A stretch of 64,000 nt of DNA from Luteimonas gilva (GCF_005239095.1 NZ_SZUA01000001.1:584848-648847); one strand, 5' to 3'. Counted from the stretch's first letter, positions 29,227-39,040 are shown. The notes: generated by a model not told the origin, from the sequence alone. Translations and numbers: made by a program.

Positions 29227-29817
29227 ATGGCGTTCCGCGGCATGAGCGGTTGGTTGGCGGCGGCGTTGTGTTTCGCGGGCATCGCGGATGCGGCTGCTGC
29301 GGGCCCTGTGGATTGCGCGGCCATCTCGCGACGCATTGCGGCGAATGCCCCTGACTACCGGCCGGCACCGTCCGGCAAGGTCGTCGGCAAGGGCCGCGCC
29401 TATTTCCACGCCGCACCGCATGCGTCCTGCGTCCGCAAGGGCTTCGTGGTCGCAGGCGATCCGCTCGAAGTGCGGCTGGTGATGCCGGGCTGGGTTCAAG
29501 TCGTCTTCATCGGCAAGAACGACGGCAAGCAGTACGGCGGATGGCTGAAACAAGCACGTGTCGAACTCGATAGCGTGCCGTCCTTGTACACCGGCGAATT
29601 GCCTGCCGACGCCGCGGCTTTCGTCAAGCGGCGTGAGGAATGCGAGCACTTCCTCGGCGAAGAGCCCTACGACGCCGCACGCAAGGCCTATCTCGACAAA
29701 GCGATCCGGCAAACCTGCGCCGGCGGCAACCGGCGACTGCGCGAGCTGCGCGCGAAATACCGGAACGACGCTCCTGTCCTGTACGCGCTGTCCGGCTACG
29801 AAGACTTGGCCGAGTGA
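29227..29817 (+). CDS. Secreted hypothetical protein
   Basis: 196 residues. A signal peptide ends at about residue 25 (ADAAAAG). The middle segment (GKGRAYFHAAPHASCVRKGFVVAGDPLEVRLVMPGWVQVVFIG) looks like a bacterial SH3 domain, as found in envelope proteins. The Lys/Arg-rich C-terminal helix has two Cys (REECEHF, RQTCAGG), giving at least four in total. I cannot assign a function. GGCGAGGAGGCGG just before the ATG is a good ribosome site. Its stop overlaps the GTG of the next gene. Confidence 0.78.
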   Translation: MAFRGMSGWLAAALCFAGIADAAAAGPVDCAAISRRIAANAPDYRPAPSGKVVGKGRAYFHAAPHASCVRKGFVVAGDPLEVRLVMPGWVQVVFIGKNDGKQYGGWLKQARVELDSVPSLYTGELPADAAAFVKRREECEHFLGEEPYDAARKAYLDKAIRQTCAGGNRRLRELRAKYRNDAPVLYALSGYEDLAE

Positions 29818-30758
29818 ACGCAGCGCGGGTTGCCTTGCTGCTGCCCGAAGCCCACCGCTTCGGAAAGCAATCCTTGCAGGAGCAAGCCGCCCGCGCCTTG
29901 GGCCGCGCCGATCGGGCGCCGCCGAACAAGCCCGGCCGCCGCGCGCAGCTGCTGCGGCATTTCGAACCGACGCCTAAGCATTGGCCGATCGCTGCGCTCG
30001 CCCGCCAAACGGACGTCGGCGACGCGGCCGGCTCGGCGTGGCTGCGCGCCGATCCTGTGCATATCCGTCCGGACATCAACGGCGCGCGCTTGCTGGCTTA
30101 CGGCGACGCGCTCGGCGTCGGCGCCGAAGATCGCGACGCCTTGTTGCCCGCGCTGCGTCCTTTGTTCGGCGATGCGGGCTTCCCGATCGACGCGCCCGTT
30201 CCCGCGCGCTGGTACTTGCGTCTGCCGCGCGAAGCGAAGCTGCCGGATTTCGCCGATCCTGCGCAGGCTCTCGGCGAAGACGTATTCGAACACCTCGCTT
30301 CCGGCCCCGACGGGCGCCGCTGGCGCGCGTTGTTGAGCGAGGCCCAAGTCGTCTTGCACAACCATCCCTGGAACGCCGAGCGCGCGCGCCGGGGCAGGGC
30401 GCCGATCAATTCCTTGTGGTTTTGGGGCGGCGGCGTGCTGCCCGACCGAGTCGCCAGTGCGCATTCCGCGCTGCATTCGGACGACGAAAGCGCCGTCGCA
30501 TTGGCGCGGCCGGCTTGCGCTGCAAGCTCCTTGCCCGCGCGCTGGACCGAACCGGAAGGCGATGCCGCGTTCGATCTTGACGGCGAACGCGACCTGGCCC
30601 GATTGCAGCAAGATTGGCTGCTGCCGGCTTTGGCGTCGCTCGCCGCGGGCCGCATCGGAGCGCTGGACATCGATCTCGCCGACGGCCGCGCCTACCGCTT
30701 CGGCCGCGGCCAACGCTGGCGCTTCTGGCGCAAGCCGCAGCGGCGCTTCGGCGAATGA
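29814..30758 (+). CDS. Putative phosphoglycerate-mutase-family protein, possibly RpfE-like
   Basis: 314 residues from GTG 29814 (start overlaps the previous stop). It is rich in Ala and Arg, with the conserved block WNAERARRGRAPINSLWFWGGG. That block resembles a segment of the cofactor-independent phosphoglycerate-mutase group, and homologues next to recJ in xanthomonads carry that annotation. The metal-binding residues of true mutases are not evident, so activity is doubtful. Its position suggests equivalence to the uncharacterised RpfE of the Xanthomonas rpf region; that is inference from context. Its stop overlaps recJ (ATGA). Confidence 0.72.
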   Translation: MNAARVALLLPEAHRFGKQSLQEQAARALGRADRAPPNKPGRRAQLLRHFEPTPKHWPIAALARQTDVGDAAGSAWLRADPVHIRPDINGARLLAYGDALGVGAEDRDALLPALRPLFGDAGFPIDAPVPARWYLRLPREAKLPDFADPAQALGEDVFEHLASGPDGRRWRALLSEAQVVLHNHPWNAERARRGRAPINSLWFWGGGVLPDRVASAHSALHSDDESAVALARPACAASSLPARWTEPEGDAAFDLDGERDLARLQQDWLLPALASLAAGRIGALDIDLADGRAYRFGRGQRWRFWRKPQRRFGE

Positions 30759-32467
30759 AATCGGTGCGGACGATACGCCGCAGAGACTGCGAACCCGGTA
30801 GCGATTGGCCGGATAGCGTGCCGCCGCTATTGCGGCGCATTTATGCCGCTCGCGGCGCGTACGGTTTGCACCTGGCGCGGCCGCGCTTGGCCGATTTGTT
30901 GCCGCCGGACGCGCTCGGCGGCCTCGGGACCGCCACTGGTTTGCTGATCGATGCGATCGCGAACGATCGCCATATCGTGATCGTCGGCGATTTCGATTGC
31001 GACGGCGCCACCGCCTGCGCGGTAGGCGTGCGCGGATTGCGCATGCTCGGCGCACGCCACGTGTCGTACGCGGTGCCGAACCGCATGGTGCACGGCTACG
31101 GCCTGTCGGTCGCGTTGGTCGACGAATTGGCGGCGCTGTCGCCGGACTTGCTGGTCACCGTCGATCACGGCATCGCCTGCCACACCGGGATCGCCGCGGC
31201 CAAAGCGCGCGGTTGGCGGGTCTTGGTGACCGATCACCATCTGCCGGGCGAACGCTTGCCGCCCGCGGACGCCATCGTCAATCCCAACCTGCCGGGCGAT
31301 GCCTTCCCCAGCAAGATGCTGGCCGGCGTGGGCGTAATGTTCTACGTGCTGCTGGCGGTGCGGCGGGCTTTGCGCGAAGCGGACCGGCTTCCTTCCGAGC
31401 CCGATCTCGCCGCGCTGCTGGATCTGGTCGCCGTCGGCACCGTCGCCGACCTGGTGCCGCTGGACGCCAACAACCGCGCCCTGGTGTCGGCGGGCTTGCG
31501 GCGATTGCGCGCCGGTCAAGGCTGCGCAGGCTTGAACGCCTTGATCGAAGTCGCCGGCCGCGAGGCTTCGCGTTTGACGGCGAGCGACATCGGTTTCGCG
31601 TTGGCGCCGCGGATCAATGCGGCCGGGCGCTTGGAACACATGGCGCTGGGCATCGAATGCCTGCTCAGCGACGATCCGCGGCAAGCGCGCGAGCTCGCCG
31701 AAATCCTGCACGGCATCAATGCCGAACGCCAAGGCTTGCAGCAGAACATGGTCGACGACGCGGAAGCCTTGCTGCAGCGCGCCGGCATCGCCCACGGCAA
31801 TATGCCTGCGGGGCTTTGCCTGTACGACGGCGAGTGGCATCCCGGCGTCGTCGGTTTGGTCGCATCGAAATTGAAGGAAAGGACGCATCGGCCGACGATC
31901 GCGTTCGCCCCGTCCGAACCCGGCAGCGGTTCGTTGCGCGGCTCCGCGCGCTCGATTCCGGGGTTCCACATCCGCGATGCGCTGGCCGCCGTCGATGCCG
32001 CGCATCCGGGACTGATCGAGCGTTTCGGTGGACATGCGATGGCGGCGGGCCTGTCGCTGCAGGCGGCGTCGCTGGATGCGTTCCGCGCGGCTTTCGCCGC
32101 GGCGGCCGAACGCCTGCTGCTGCCCGAGATGCTGATGGACGAAGTGCTGAGCGACGGCGAATTGGACGGCACGGAATTCACGCGGGAGAACGCGGTCGCC
32201 TTGCGCGACGGCGGGCCTTGGGGGCAGGGCTATCAAGAACCGGTGTTCGACGGCGAATTCGATGTGCTGGCATGGCGCGTCGTCGGCGAGAAGCATCTGA
32301 AGGTCGAACTCGGGCGCGGCGCATTGCGATTGAACGGCATCCATTTCGGCGGCTGGGACGGCGCGGAACCGGCCGCACGGCTGCGCATCGCGTACCGGCT
32401 GGAACCGGACGACTATCGCGGCGGCCAGGCGATCCAACTGGTGATCGTCCACGCCGAGCCGGCCTGA
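30755..32467 (+). CDS. recJ: Single-stranded-DNA-specific exonuclease RecJ
   Basis: 570 residues. The DHH catalytic domain carries the usual metal motifs: VGDFDCDGATACAVG, TVDHGIACHTG, VLVTDHHLPGERLP and VGTVADLVPL. The DHHA1 domain (GLASKLKERTHRPTIAFAP type, SGSLRGSARSIPGFHIRDAL, RFGGHAMAAGLSL) and an OB fold follow. RecJ degrades single-stranded DNA 5' to 3' in RecF-pathway recombination and mismatch repair. Translationally coupled to the preceding gene. Length and motifs are normal. Confidence 0.98.
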   Translation: MKSVRTIRRRDCEPGSDWPDSVPPLLRRIYAARGAYGLHLARPRLADLLPPDALGGLGTATGLLIDAIANDRHIVIVGDFDCDGATACAVGVRGLRMLGARHVSYAVPNRMVHGYGLSVALVDELAALSPDLLVTVDHGIACHTGIAAAKARGWRVLVTDHHLPGERLPPADAIVNPNLPGDAFPSKMLAGVGVMFYVLLAVRRALREADRLPSEPDLAALLDLVAVGTVADLVPLDANNRALVSAGLRRLRAGQGCAGLNALIEVAGREASRLTASDIGFALAPRINAAGRLEHMALGIECLLSDDPRQARELAEILHGINAERQGLQQNMVDDAEALLQRAGIAHGNMPAGLCLYDGEWHPGVVGLVASKLKERTHRPTIAFAPSEPGSGSLRGSARSIPGFHIRDALAAVDAAHPGLIERFGGHAMAAGLSLQAASLDAFRAAFAAAAERLLLPEMLMDEVLSDGELDGTEFTRENAVALRDGGPWGQGYQEPVFDGEFDVLAWRVVGEKHLKVELGRGALRLNGIHFGGWDGAEPAARLRIAYRLEPDDYRGGQAIQLVIVHAEPA

Positions 32468-32572
32468 GCGGCGCCCTCTGGCGCAACCCGAAGCGCTCGG
32501 AGACACTCGGCTTAGCCCCGAACCCGGCGTCCGGCCGTTCGATGGCAGGTCCACCGACACTTCAGGGGTTCC

Positions 32573-35464
32573 ATGGCCGCCTCATCGATCCGTCTGCTGC
32601 TCGCCGCATTGCTTTTCTGCGGGATCAGCGCTCCGCTGCATCCGCAAGAGCGCGCTCTGGTTCCTCCTCCCTTGCTCGCGGTTCGCGGCGCCGAATCTCC
32701 GATCCGGCTGGAATCGCTGGAGATGCGCACCGCGATCGCCGGCGGCTTCGCGCGGACCACGGTCGACCTGGTTTTCCGCAATCCGAACGGTAGGCAGTTG
32801 GAAGGCGAGCTGCAGTTCCCGCTGCAGCCCTCGCAACAGATCCAAGGCTTCGCCCTGGATATCGACGGCGACCTGCGCCCGGCGGTGCCCGTGCCCAAGG
32901 CGCGGGGACGGCAGGTGTTCGAAGCGGTGGAGCGCCGCCGCGTCGATCCCGCGCTGCTGGAAAAGACGGTGGGCAATCACTTCAAATTGCGTATCTATCC
33001 CATCCCCGCGCGCGGCACACGCCATGTGCGTTTGGAACTGTCCCAGGCCATGCGGCGCGACACCGCAGGCTTGCGGCTGGATCTGCCTTTGCATTTGGCC
33101 GAAACCGTCGATGCCTTCAGCCTGCGCATCACGACGCCGGACGGCGTGAAGCCGCGCGTGACCGGTTCTTTCGCCGACCTGGATTTCAAGCGCGGCGCGG
33201 AAGGCTACACAGCCTTGATCGAAAGAAAGGCCTTCCGTCCGTCGACGGGCTTGAGCCTGCTGATGCCGTTGCCGAACGCCGCGCGCGCTTACGCTCAAGC
33301 GCTGGGCGGCGACCATTATTTCTTCGCGGAGGTGCCGGTCGCTTCGTCCAGCGCGGCGCGGACGATGCCCAAGACCGTGGTGCTGCTTTGGGACAGTTCC
33401 GCATCGGCTTCCAAACGCGACATCGGCAGCGAGATGGCGCTGCTGGACCGTTATTTCGCCGCGCTGGTCGATGCCGAAGTCCGTTTGATCCGCTTGCGCG
33501 ACCGGCCCGAGGCGCCGATCGCTTTCCGCGTTCGCGGCGGCGCCTGGCCGGAATTGAAAGCCGCGCTGCGCACGACCGCCTACGACGGCGCCAGCGCGCT
33601 GGCGGACTGGCCGGTGCTGGCGGACGCGGACGAATATGTGCTGGTGAGCGATGGCCTAATCAATTACGGCAAACGCACGTTTCCGCAATTGGACAAGCGG
33701 CAACGCTTATACGTGCTGAACTCGGCCGGCGCCGCTGCGGACGACGATGCCATGGCCGCATTGGCCGAGGTCAACGGCGGCCGACTGGTGCGCTGGCGCT
33801 CGCCGGCGGAGATCGACGCCGCTGCGCGGCGGCTGCTGCAAGACGGCCCGCGCTTGCTGGGGATGGACGCCGTCGGCGCGCAGGATCTGACCGCCGAAAC
33901 CCGCGATACCGAAGAAGGCGTGCTTCGCGTCGCGGGAAAATTGACGTCGCCCGAAGCGACGCTGTCGTTGACGGTGCGCGATGCCGGCCGCGAGCGAATG
34001 CTGCGCATTCCCGTGTCGTCCCGTGCGCCGCAGAGCGATCTGGCCGGGCGGCTGTGGGCGTCCTACAAGATCCGCGAGCTGAGCGCGCAGCCCGACGCGC
34101 ATCGGAAAGAGATCGAGCGGCTGGGCGGCGAATTCGGCATCGTCACCTCCGAGACCTCGCTGATCGTGTTGGATGCGATTACGGACTACGCCGAATACGG
34201 CATCGCGCCGCCGGCACGCTATCGCGCCGAATACGAACGGCTGCGATCGGAAAGGGACGGCGCCGAGCGCAAAGCGGCCGGGGAAGCGATCGAAAGCGCC
34301 GTGGCCGGCTTCGAGCAGCGGATCGCCTGGTGGGAGAAGCAATGGCCGAAAGGACCGTTGCCGGCGGTCAACCTTGAGTCGAAGGAAGAAGCGCAAGCCA
34401 ATCTGAGCGCCAGACGACAGGCGCAGCCGATGCCGGCGCCGGCGCCCATCGCCGCCGACGCCGCCAGTCTGGACTCGGTCGTGGTCACTGGCGAACGAGC
34501 CGAAACGGTTGCGCTCATGGCGCCGGGCGTCGCGGACGATGAATCGGCAGTCGCACAAGCGGCGATCGTCCTGAGACCCTGGCAACCGGATTCGCCGTAC
34601 GCGGCACGATTGCGCGCCGCTCCGGCGGATCGGGTCTATGCGGTGTATCTGGACGAACGCGCCGCTTATGCGACGAGTTCGGCCTTCTATCTCGACGCGG
34701 CCGACGTCCTGATCGAGAAAGGGCAACGCGAACTCGCGTTGCGGGTGCTGTCGAACCTCGCCGAGATGGACTTGGAGAACCGCCACGTGCTGCGCATCCT
34801 CGGTTACCGTTTGATGCAAGCCGACGCTCCCGAATTGGCCGTTCCGGTGTTCGAGCAGGTGCTGCGCTGGGGCGAAGAGGAGCCGCAGAGCTTCCGCGAC
34901 CTGGGCCTGGCTTATGCGGCGGTCGGCCGCGACCAGGACGCCGTGGACATGTTGTACGAAATACCTTCGCGCCATTGGGACGGTCGTTTTCCGGGCATCG
35001 ACCAAACGGCGCTGGCCGAACTCAATGCGGTCGTCGCCAAAGCGGGCGATCGGGTGGATGCGCGCCGCATCGATCCGCGTTTGCTGAGGAACCTGCCGCT
35101 CGACCTGCGCGCCGTGCTGTCCTGGGATAGCGACAACAGCGACATGGATTTGTGGGTGACCGATCCCAACGGCGAGAAGTGCTTCTACGGCCATCGCGCC
35201 ACTTACCAGGGCGGCGCGATGTCGGCCGACTTCACCGGCGGTTACGGCCCAGAGGAATTCGTGCTGCGCGACGCCAAGCCGGGCAAATACAAAGTCGAGG
35301 CGAATTTCTTCGGCGATCGCCAGCAGATCGTGACCGGCGCGACTACGTTGCAGCTGCAACTCACCACGGGCTTCGGCTCGCCGCAACAACGGGATCAAAG
35401 GGTGACGATGCGCTTGAAAGACAAGAAAGAGACGATCCTCGTCGGCGAGTTCGTGGTCGATTAG
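32573..35464 (+). CDS. Secreted VIT-domain protein with TPR-like region and C-terminal DUF2135
   Basis: 963 residues. Signal peptide (residues 1-24), VIT domain (about 35-165, with FARTTVDLVFRNPNGRQLEGELQFPL and GRQVFEAVERRRVDPALLE), a von Willebrand A-like region without a clear MIDAS (VVLLWDSSASASKRD, about 265-400), a linker with SLDSVVVTGER at residues 632-642, TPR-like helices (about 700-810) and DUF2135 (about 845-950, LSWDSDNSDMDLWVTDPNGE, GKYKVEANFFGDRQ). The linker motif looks like the TonB-box segment of TonB-dependent receptors. Related VIT proteins act in envelope or matrix interactions; no precise role is known. It is probably periplasmic or outer-membrane associated. Confidence 0.85.
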   Translation: MAASSIRLLLAALLFCGISAPLHPQERALVPPPLLAVRGAESPIRLESLEMRTAIAGGFARTTVDLVFRNPNGRQLEGELQFPLQPSQQIQGFALDIDGDLRPAVPVPKARGRQVFEAVERRRVDPALLEKTVGNHFKLRIYPIPARGTRHVRLELSQAMRRDTAGLRLDLPLHLAETVDAFSLRITTPDGVKPRVTGSFADLDFKRGAEGYTALIERKAFRPSTGLSLLMPLPNAARAYAQALGGDHYFFAEVPVASSSAARTMPKTVVLLWDSSASASKRDIGSEMALLDRYFAALVDAEVRLIRLRDRPEAPIAFRVRGGAWPELKAALRTTAYDGASALADWPVLADADEYVLVSDGLINYGKRTFPQLDKRQRLYVLNSAGAAADDDAMAALAEVNGGRLVRWRSPAEIDAAARRLLQDGPRLLGMDAVGAQDLTAETRDTEEGVLRVAGKLTSPEATLSLTVRDAGRERMLRIPVSSRAPQSDLAGRLWASYKIRELSAQPDAHRKEIERLGGEFGIVTSETSLIVLDAITDYAEYGIAPPARYRAEYERLRSERDGAERKAAGEAIESAVAGFEQRIAWWEKQWPKGPLPAVNLESKEEAQANLSARRQAQPMPAPAPIAADAASLDSVVVTGERAETVALMAPGVADDESAVAQAAIVLRPWQPDSPYAARLRAAPADRVYAVYLDERAAYATSSAFYLDAADVLIEKGQRELALRVLSNLAEMDLENRHVLRILGYRLMQADAPELAVPVFEQVLRWGEEEPQSFRDLGLAYAAVGRDQDAVDMLYEIPSRHWDGRFPGIDQTALAELNAVVAKAGDRVDARRIDPRLLRNLPLDLRAVLSWDSDNSDMDLWVTDPNGEKCFYGHRATYQGGAMSADFTGGYGPEEFVLRDAKPGKYKVEANFFGDRQQIVTGATTLQLQLTTGFGSPQQRDQRVTMRLKDKKETILVGEFVVD

Positions 35465-35508
35465 CCGCGCTTGCGGCCTCCGCAGCGAGTCTGCGGAGAC
35501 CGGAGCGA

Positions 35509-36714
35509 TCACGCGTTCTGTACGGTCTCGCGCAAGGCTTCGCGCGGCGGCCTCCGCTTCAGCCCGAATAAGGGCCGCAACACGCCGATGCGGCGGATGA
35601 CGAACTCGTGCAGCAGCAGACAGCCCGCGATCGTGCCACCCAGCACCAGCACCGGTTCCAGCACGGGCCCTAGCCGCAACGGAATCAGCGCGAAAGCCAG
35701 CGGCACGATCAGGCTCTGATGCAGGATGTACCAGGGATACACGGCCTCGGTGGCGTAGGGCAACCAGCGGAACGGACGGTTGAGCAGGGCATAGCCCCAG
35801 CCGAAGATCGCGAGCAGCGCCGACCAGGTGTACATCGCGCGGGCGGCGCGTTCGATGCCGTACCAGGGCACATGCTGCGCCCATGCCGCGATTTCCTTGC
35901 CGTCGAAAAGGATGCCTAACGCCTTCAGCGACAGCTCTACGCCGATCGACGCGACCGCCACCGCGAGCAGCGGCCAGCGTAGGCGCCGCAACGCGTTCCA
36001 GAATTCCTCGTTGCGCACCGCCAGATAGCCGAGCAGGAAGACGGTGAAGAATTCGGCGTGCAGATACCAATCGTCGAACAGCGCATGCGTGTCCGGGAAC
36101 CGGGGCTTGAGCCAGACGAGGTAGGCGAACAGCAATGCGGCCGGCGACAACAACGGCCATAACCGCGCCCGGCCGCCGAACCAAGCCTGCACCCGACGGC
36201 CCGGCCGCGAGTTCAGCACGGGCTGCAGCGCCACCACGATCATGGTGTAGACCCACAGGTAGGCCAGATACCACAAATGGTTCCAGGTCACGCCGAAATC
36301 GGCGCCGGTCCAGCCGCCTTCGGGCCAAGGGCGCAGTTGCAGATAACGGGCCATGAAGGCGATGTAGCCCGGCGCGACCGCGCCGTTCGCCCGCGCTTCG
36401 CAATAGGCCTGGACGCTGACCACGAACAGCATGCCGAACGCCAACGGGAGCAGCAGCCGCCAAGTGCGCCGCAAAGCGAAGCGCAATGGCGCGCGTTCCG
36501 GCTGCCAGAGGCCGATCGCCATGCCCGAGATCGCGAACAGCAGCGGCATTCGCCAGCGGTTGAGAACGATCATCGGCCATTGCAGCCACTCGGCCTGGTA
36601 GGGGCTTTTGATGTGGAAGTCCCAATCGTGAACGTAGACCATGCCGACGTGGTAGAGGATCAGCAGGCCGAACGCGATGACGCGCAGGGCATCGAGGTCG
36701 TGGCGGCGTTGCAT
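35509..36714 (-). CDS. Acyltransferase family 3 membrane protein
   Basis: About 401 residues, polytopic with roughly ten membrane helices. The first cytoplasmic stretch RRHDLDALRVIAFGLLILYHVGMVY contains the conserved Arg and His of acyltransferase-3 proteins. MPLLFAISGMAIGL and a late YILHQSLIVPLAF fit the family. Members O-acetylate or succinylate polysaccharides and lipids. The acceptor here is unknown. I use Met 36714 (MQRRHDL); an upstream in-frame start at 36744 is possible. It is divergent from the LytTR regulator, an arrangement that suggests regulation by it. Confidence 0.87.
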   Translation of the reverse strand: MQRRHDLDALRVIAFGLLILYHVGMVYVHDWDFHIKSPYQAEWLQWPMIVLNRWRMPLLFAISGMAIGLWQPERAPLRFALRRTWRLLLPLAFGMLFVVSVQAYCEARANGAVAPGYIAFMARYLQLRPWPEGGWTGADFGVTWNHLWYLAYLWVYTMIVVALQPVLNSRPGRRVQAWFGGRARLWPLLSPAALLFAYLVWLKPRFPDTHALFDDWYLHAEFFTVFLLGYLAVRNEEFWNALRRLRWPLLAVAVASIGVELSLKALGILFDGKEIAAWAQHVPWYGIERAARAMYTWSALLAIFGWGYALLNRPFRWLPYATEAVYPWYILHQSLIVPLAFALIPLRLGPVLEPVLVLGGTIAGCLLLHEFVIRRIGVLRPLFGLKRRPPREALRETVQNA

Positions 36715-36871
36715 GGCGCGCAGTCTCCATTCGTGAGCCGGCATCGATTGACTCGCGCCTGCGTACCGGCCGCCAACGCGAAGGGACGCCGCAGCAGGCG
36801 CCAGGGACGAATCGCGGATGGCAGGGACGGACGACGGCTGTCCCCAAGCCGGTGCGCCCTAGAATGCGCAC

Positions 36872-37735
36872 ATGACAGACCCCTCCGATTCCGCCTACCG
36901 GCGTTTCCTGCCCTGGCGCCGCACCTTCGAGGTCAGCTTCTGGCTTGCACTGACTCTGTTCAACGGGATCGTCAACAGCGTGACCGTGCTGATGGACATC
37001 CGCCGGGAAGGGCTGGACTTCGCCGCCTGGGAGCCGGCGGTCTGGGAATGGACCAGCGGCCTGCTCTGGCTTGCGCTGGTATTGCCCATCGCATGGTTCT
37101 GCCGCCGATTCCCGCTGCTGTGGGGAAACTGGCGCCGGCAACTGCCCTGGTACCTATTGGCCAGCGTGGCGGTGTCGGCCGTCCACGTGGTCGGCATGGT
37201 CGCATTGCGGATCCTGGCCTACCGCGCCCAGGGCCAGGACTACGATTTCGGCGACTGGGGGCGGCAGTTCTTCTACGAATACCTCAAGGATGTGCGCACG
37301 TTCGCCGGCATGGTGCTGATGATCGAAAGCTACCGCTTCGTGCTCCGGCGCTGGCAAGGCGAGGCCAGCCTGCTGGCCGCTCCGGACGAAGGCCCGCCGG
37401 TGGACCCGATCGAACGGCCGGAGCGCTTCCTGGTCCGCAAGCTCGGCCGCGAATTCCTGGTCGCCGCGAACGACATCGAATGGCTGCAGGCGGCCAGCAA
37501 TTACGTCAACCTGCGGGTGCGCGGCCACGACTACCCTTTGCGCAGCACCATCGCCGGGATCGAAGGCAAGCTGGATCCGCGCAGCTTCACCCGTATCCAT
37601 CGCAGCTACATCGTCAACCTGGGCCAGGTCGTCTCGATCGAGCCGCTGGACAGCGGCGACGCCCGGGTCTATCTGAAGGACGGCAGTCAACTACCCTGCA
37701 GCCGGCGTTACCGCGAAGCCCTCAAACCCCGATAG
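36872..37735 (+). CDS. Membrane-anchored LytTR-family transcription regulator
   Basis: 287 residues. Four membrane helices (about residues 17-38, 58-76, 88-110 and 138-156) replace the usual receiver domain. The C-terminal LytTR DNA-binding domain (about 185-287) has FLVRKLGREFLVAANDIEWLQAASNYVNLRV, FTRIHRSYIVNL and LPCSRRYRE. The layout matches RpfD of the Xanthomonas rpf region, and the neighbours (recJ before, prfB after) agree, but I do not assign the symbol. Its signal is unknown; the membrane domain may sense a lipid or the proton gradient. Confidence 0.88.
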   Translation: MTDPSDSAYRRFLPWRRTFEVSFWLALTLFNGIVNSVTVLMDIRREGLDFAAWEPAVWEWTSGLLWLALVLPIAWFCRRFPLLWGNWRRQLPWYLLASVAVSAVHVVGMVALRILAYRAQGQDYDFGDWGRQFFYEYLKDVRTFAGMVLMIESYRFVLRRWQGEASLLAAPDEGPPVDPIERPERFLVRKLGREFLVAANDIEWLQAASNYVNLRVRGHDYPLRSTIAGIEGKLDPRSFTRIHRSYIVNLGQVVSIEPLDSGDARVYLKDGSQLPCSRRYREALKPR

Positions 37736-37741
37736 CTTCTT

Positions 37742-37831
37742 GTGGGAGCGGCTTCAGCCGCGAGCTTTTTCGGTCCGTCTCCTTAATCCATCAAGACTTG
37801 GGCAAGAGCTCGCGGCTGAAGCCGCTCCTAC
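37742..37831. repeat. REP-like palindromic pair, GTGG/GTAG heads, GGAGCGGC family
   Basis: GTGGGAGCGGCTTCAGCCGC on the left, GCGGCTGAAGCCGCTCCTAC on the right, about 50 bases between, inner ends GAGCTTTTTC and AAGAGCTC. The left head reads GTGG and the right GTAG, showing that the two head types belong to the same family. It sits between the LytTR gene and prfB. Confidence 0.84.
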
Positions 37832-37893
37832 ACAGAGCAAAAGCGCGCCGATTCGGCTACAATTCGCGGCCTTTTCAAGCAGTTGCAGCTCTG

Positions 37894-39022
37894 ATGATCG
37901 AACTCAACCCGATCCGCCAGCGCATCGCCGACCTGACCGGTCGGCTCGATGCGCTGAGGGGGTATCTTTGACTACGACGCCAAGCGCGAGCGCCTGGAAG
38001 AAGTCAACCGCGAACTCGAAAACCCCGATGTCTGGAATCAGCCCGAACGCGCCCAGGCTTTAGGCCGCGAGCGTTCGTTGCTGGACAAAACGGTCAACGG
38101 CATCCGCGAACTGAGCGAAGGCCTGGCCGGCGCCGGCGAATTGCTGGACCTGGCCGAAAGCGAGAGCGACGAAGAGACCGCCAAAGCGGTGGTCGACGAC
38201 GTCGAACGCTACGGCGGCCGCGTCGACAAACTCGAATTCCAGCGCATGTTTTCCGGCGAAATGGATTCGGCCAACGCCTTCGTCGATATCCAGGCCGGCG
38301 CCGGCGGTACCGAGGCCCAGGACTGGGCCGAAATGCTGCTGCGCATGTACCTGCGCTGGGCCGAAAGCCGCGGTTGGAAAGCCGAACTGATGGAAGTCAG
38401 CGGCGGCGATGTCGCCGGCATCAAGTCGGCCACGTTCCGCGTGGAAGGCGACTACGCCTACGGCTGGCTGAAGACCGAGATCGGCGTGCATCGTCTCGTG
38501 CGCAAGTCGCCGTTCGATTCGGACAATCGCCGCCACACCTCGTTCACCTCGGTGTTCGTGTCGCCGGAAGTAGACGACAAGATCGACATCGAGATCAATC
38601 CGGCCGACCTGAAGACCGACGTGTACCGTTCCTCGGGCGCCGGCGGCCAGCACGTCAACAAGACCGAATCGGCGGTGCGCATCACCCACGTGCCGAGCGG
38701 CATCGTGGTGGCTTGCCAGACCGAGCGCAGCCAGCACGCGAACCGCGACCGCGCGATGAAGATGCTGGCGGCCAAGCTGTACGAGATGGAGATCCAGAAA
38801 CGCAACGCCGAGAAGGATGCGCTGGAAGCGACCAAGTCCGACATCGGCTGGGGCAGCCAGATCCGCAATTACGTGCTCGACCAGAGCCGGATCAAGGACC
38901 TGCGCACCGGCGTGGAGCGAACCGACACCCAGAAGGTGCTGGACGGCGACCTGGACGAATTCGTCGAGGCCAGCCTGAAATCCGGCCTGGAAGCGGGTTC
39001 CAAACGCTCCGACGCCGTGTAA
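37894..39022 (+). CDS. prfB: Peptide chain release factor 2 (programmed +1 frameshift)
   Basis: The gene is in two frames: 37894-37968 (25 codons, ending LRGYL) and 37970-39022, with T37969 skipped. The product is 375 residues, the normal length. Conserved RF2 landmarks are [22 protein letters not shown], the [20 protein letters not shown] block, the GGQ loop in [18 protein letters not shown] (Gln contacts the peptidyl-transferase centre), and DVYRSSGA preceded by the SPF anticodon-like motif ([10 protein letters not shown]). RF2 reads UGA and UAA stops. The in-frame UGA gives autoregulation: when RF2 is scarce the ribosome shifts and more RF2 is made. It is not a pseudogene. lysS follows, as in E. 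coli. Confidence 0.98.
37957..37972 (+). promoter_or_regulatory. prfB programmed frameshift site
   Basis: AGGGGG (37957-37962), a three-base spacer TAT, CTT (37966-37968) and the in-frame TGA C (37969-37972). The Shine-Dalgarno-like run, spacing, slippery CTT and UGAC stop context are identical to those of E. coli prfB. The ribosome slips from CTT to TTT and continues with GAC. Confidence 0.97.
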
Positions 39023-39040
39023 TCTCAACCCTCGGTTTTT

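Noticed and set aside
33707-37141. A 1144-codon open frame on the minus strand
   Set aside because: It is antisense to the VIT gene and out of frame with the acyltransferase; no recognisable domain and a low-complexity Arg/Ala/Gly translation.
37894-37971. Truncated or frameshifted prfB pseudogene
   Set aside because: The apparent break is the conserved programmed frameshift; the rest of the gene is full length and intact.
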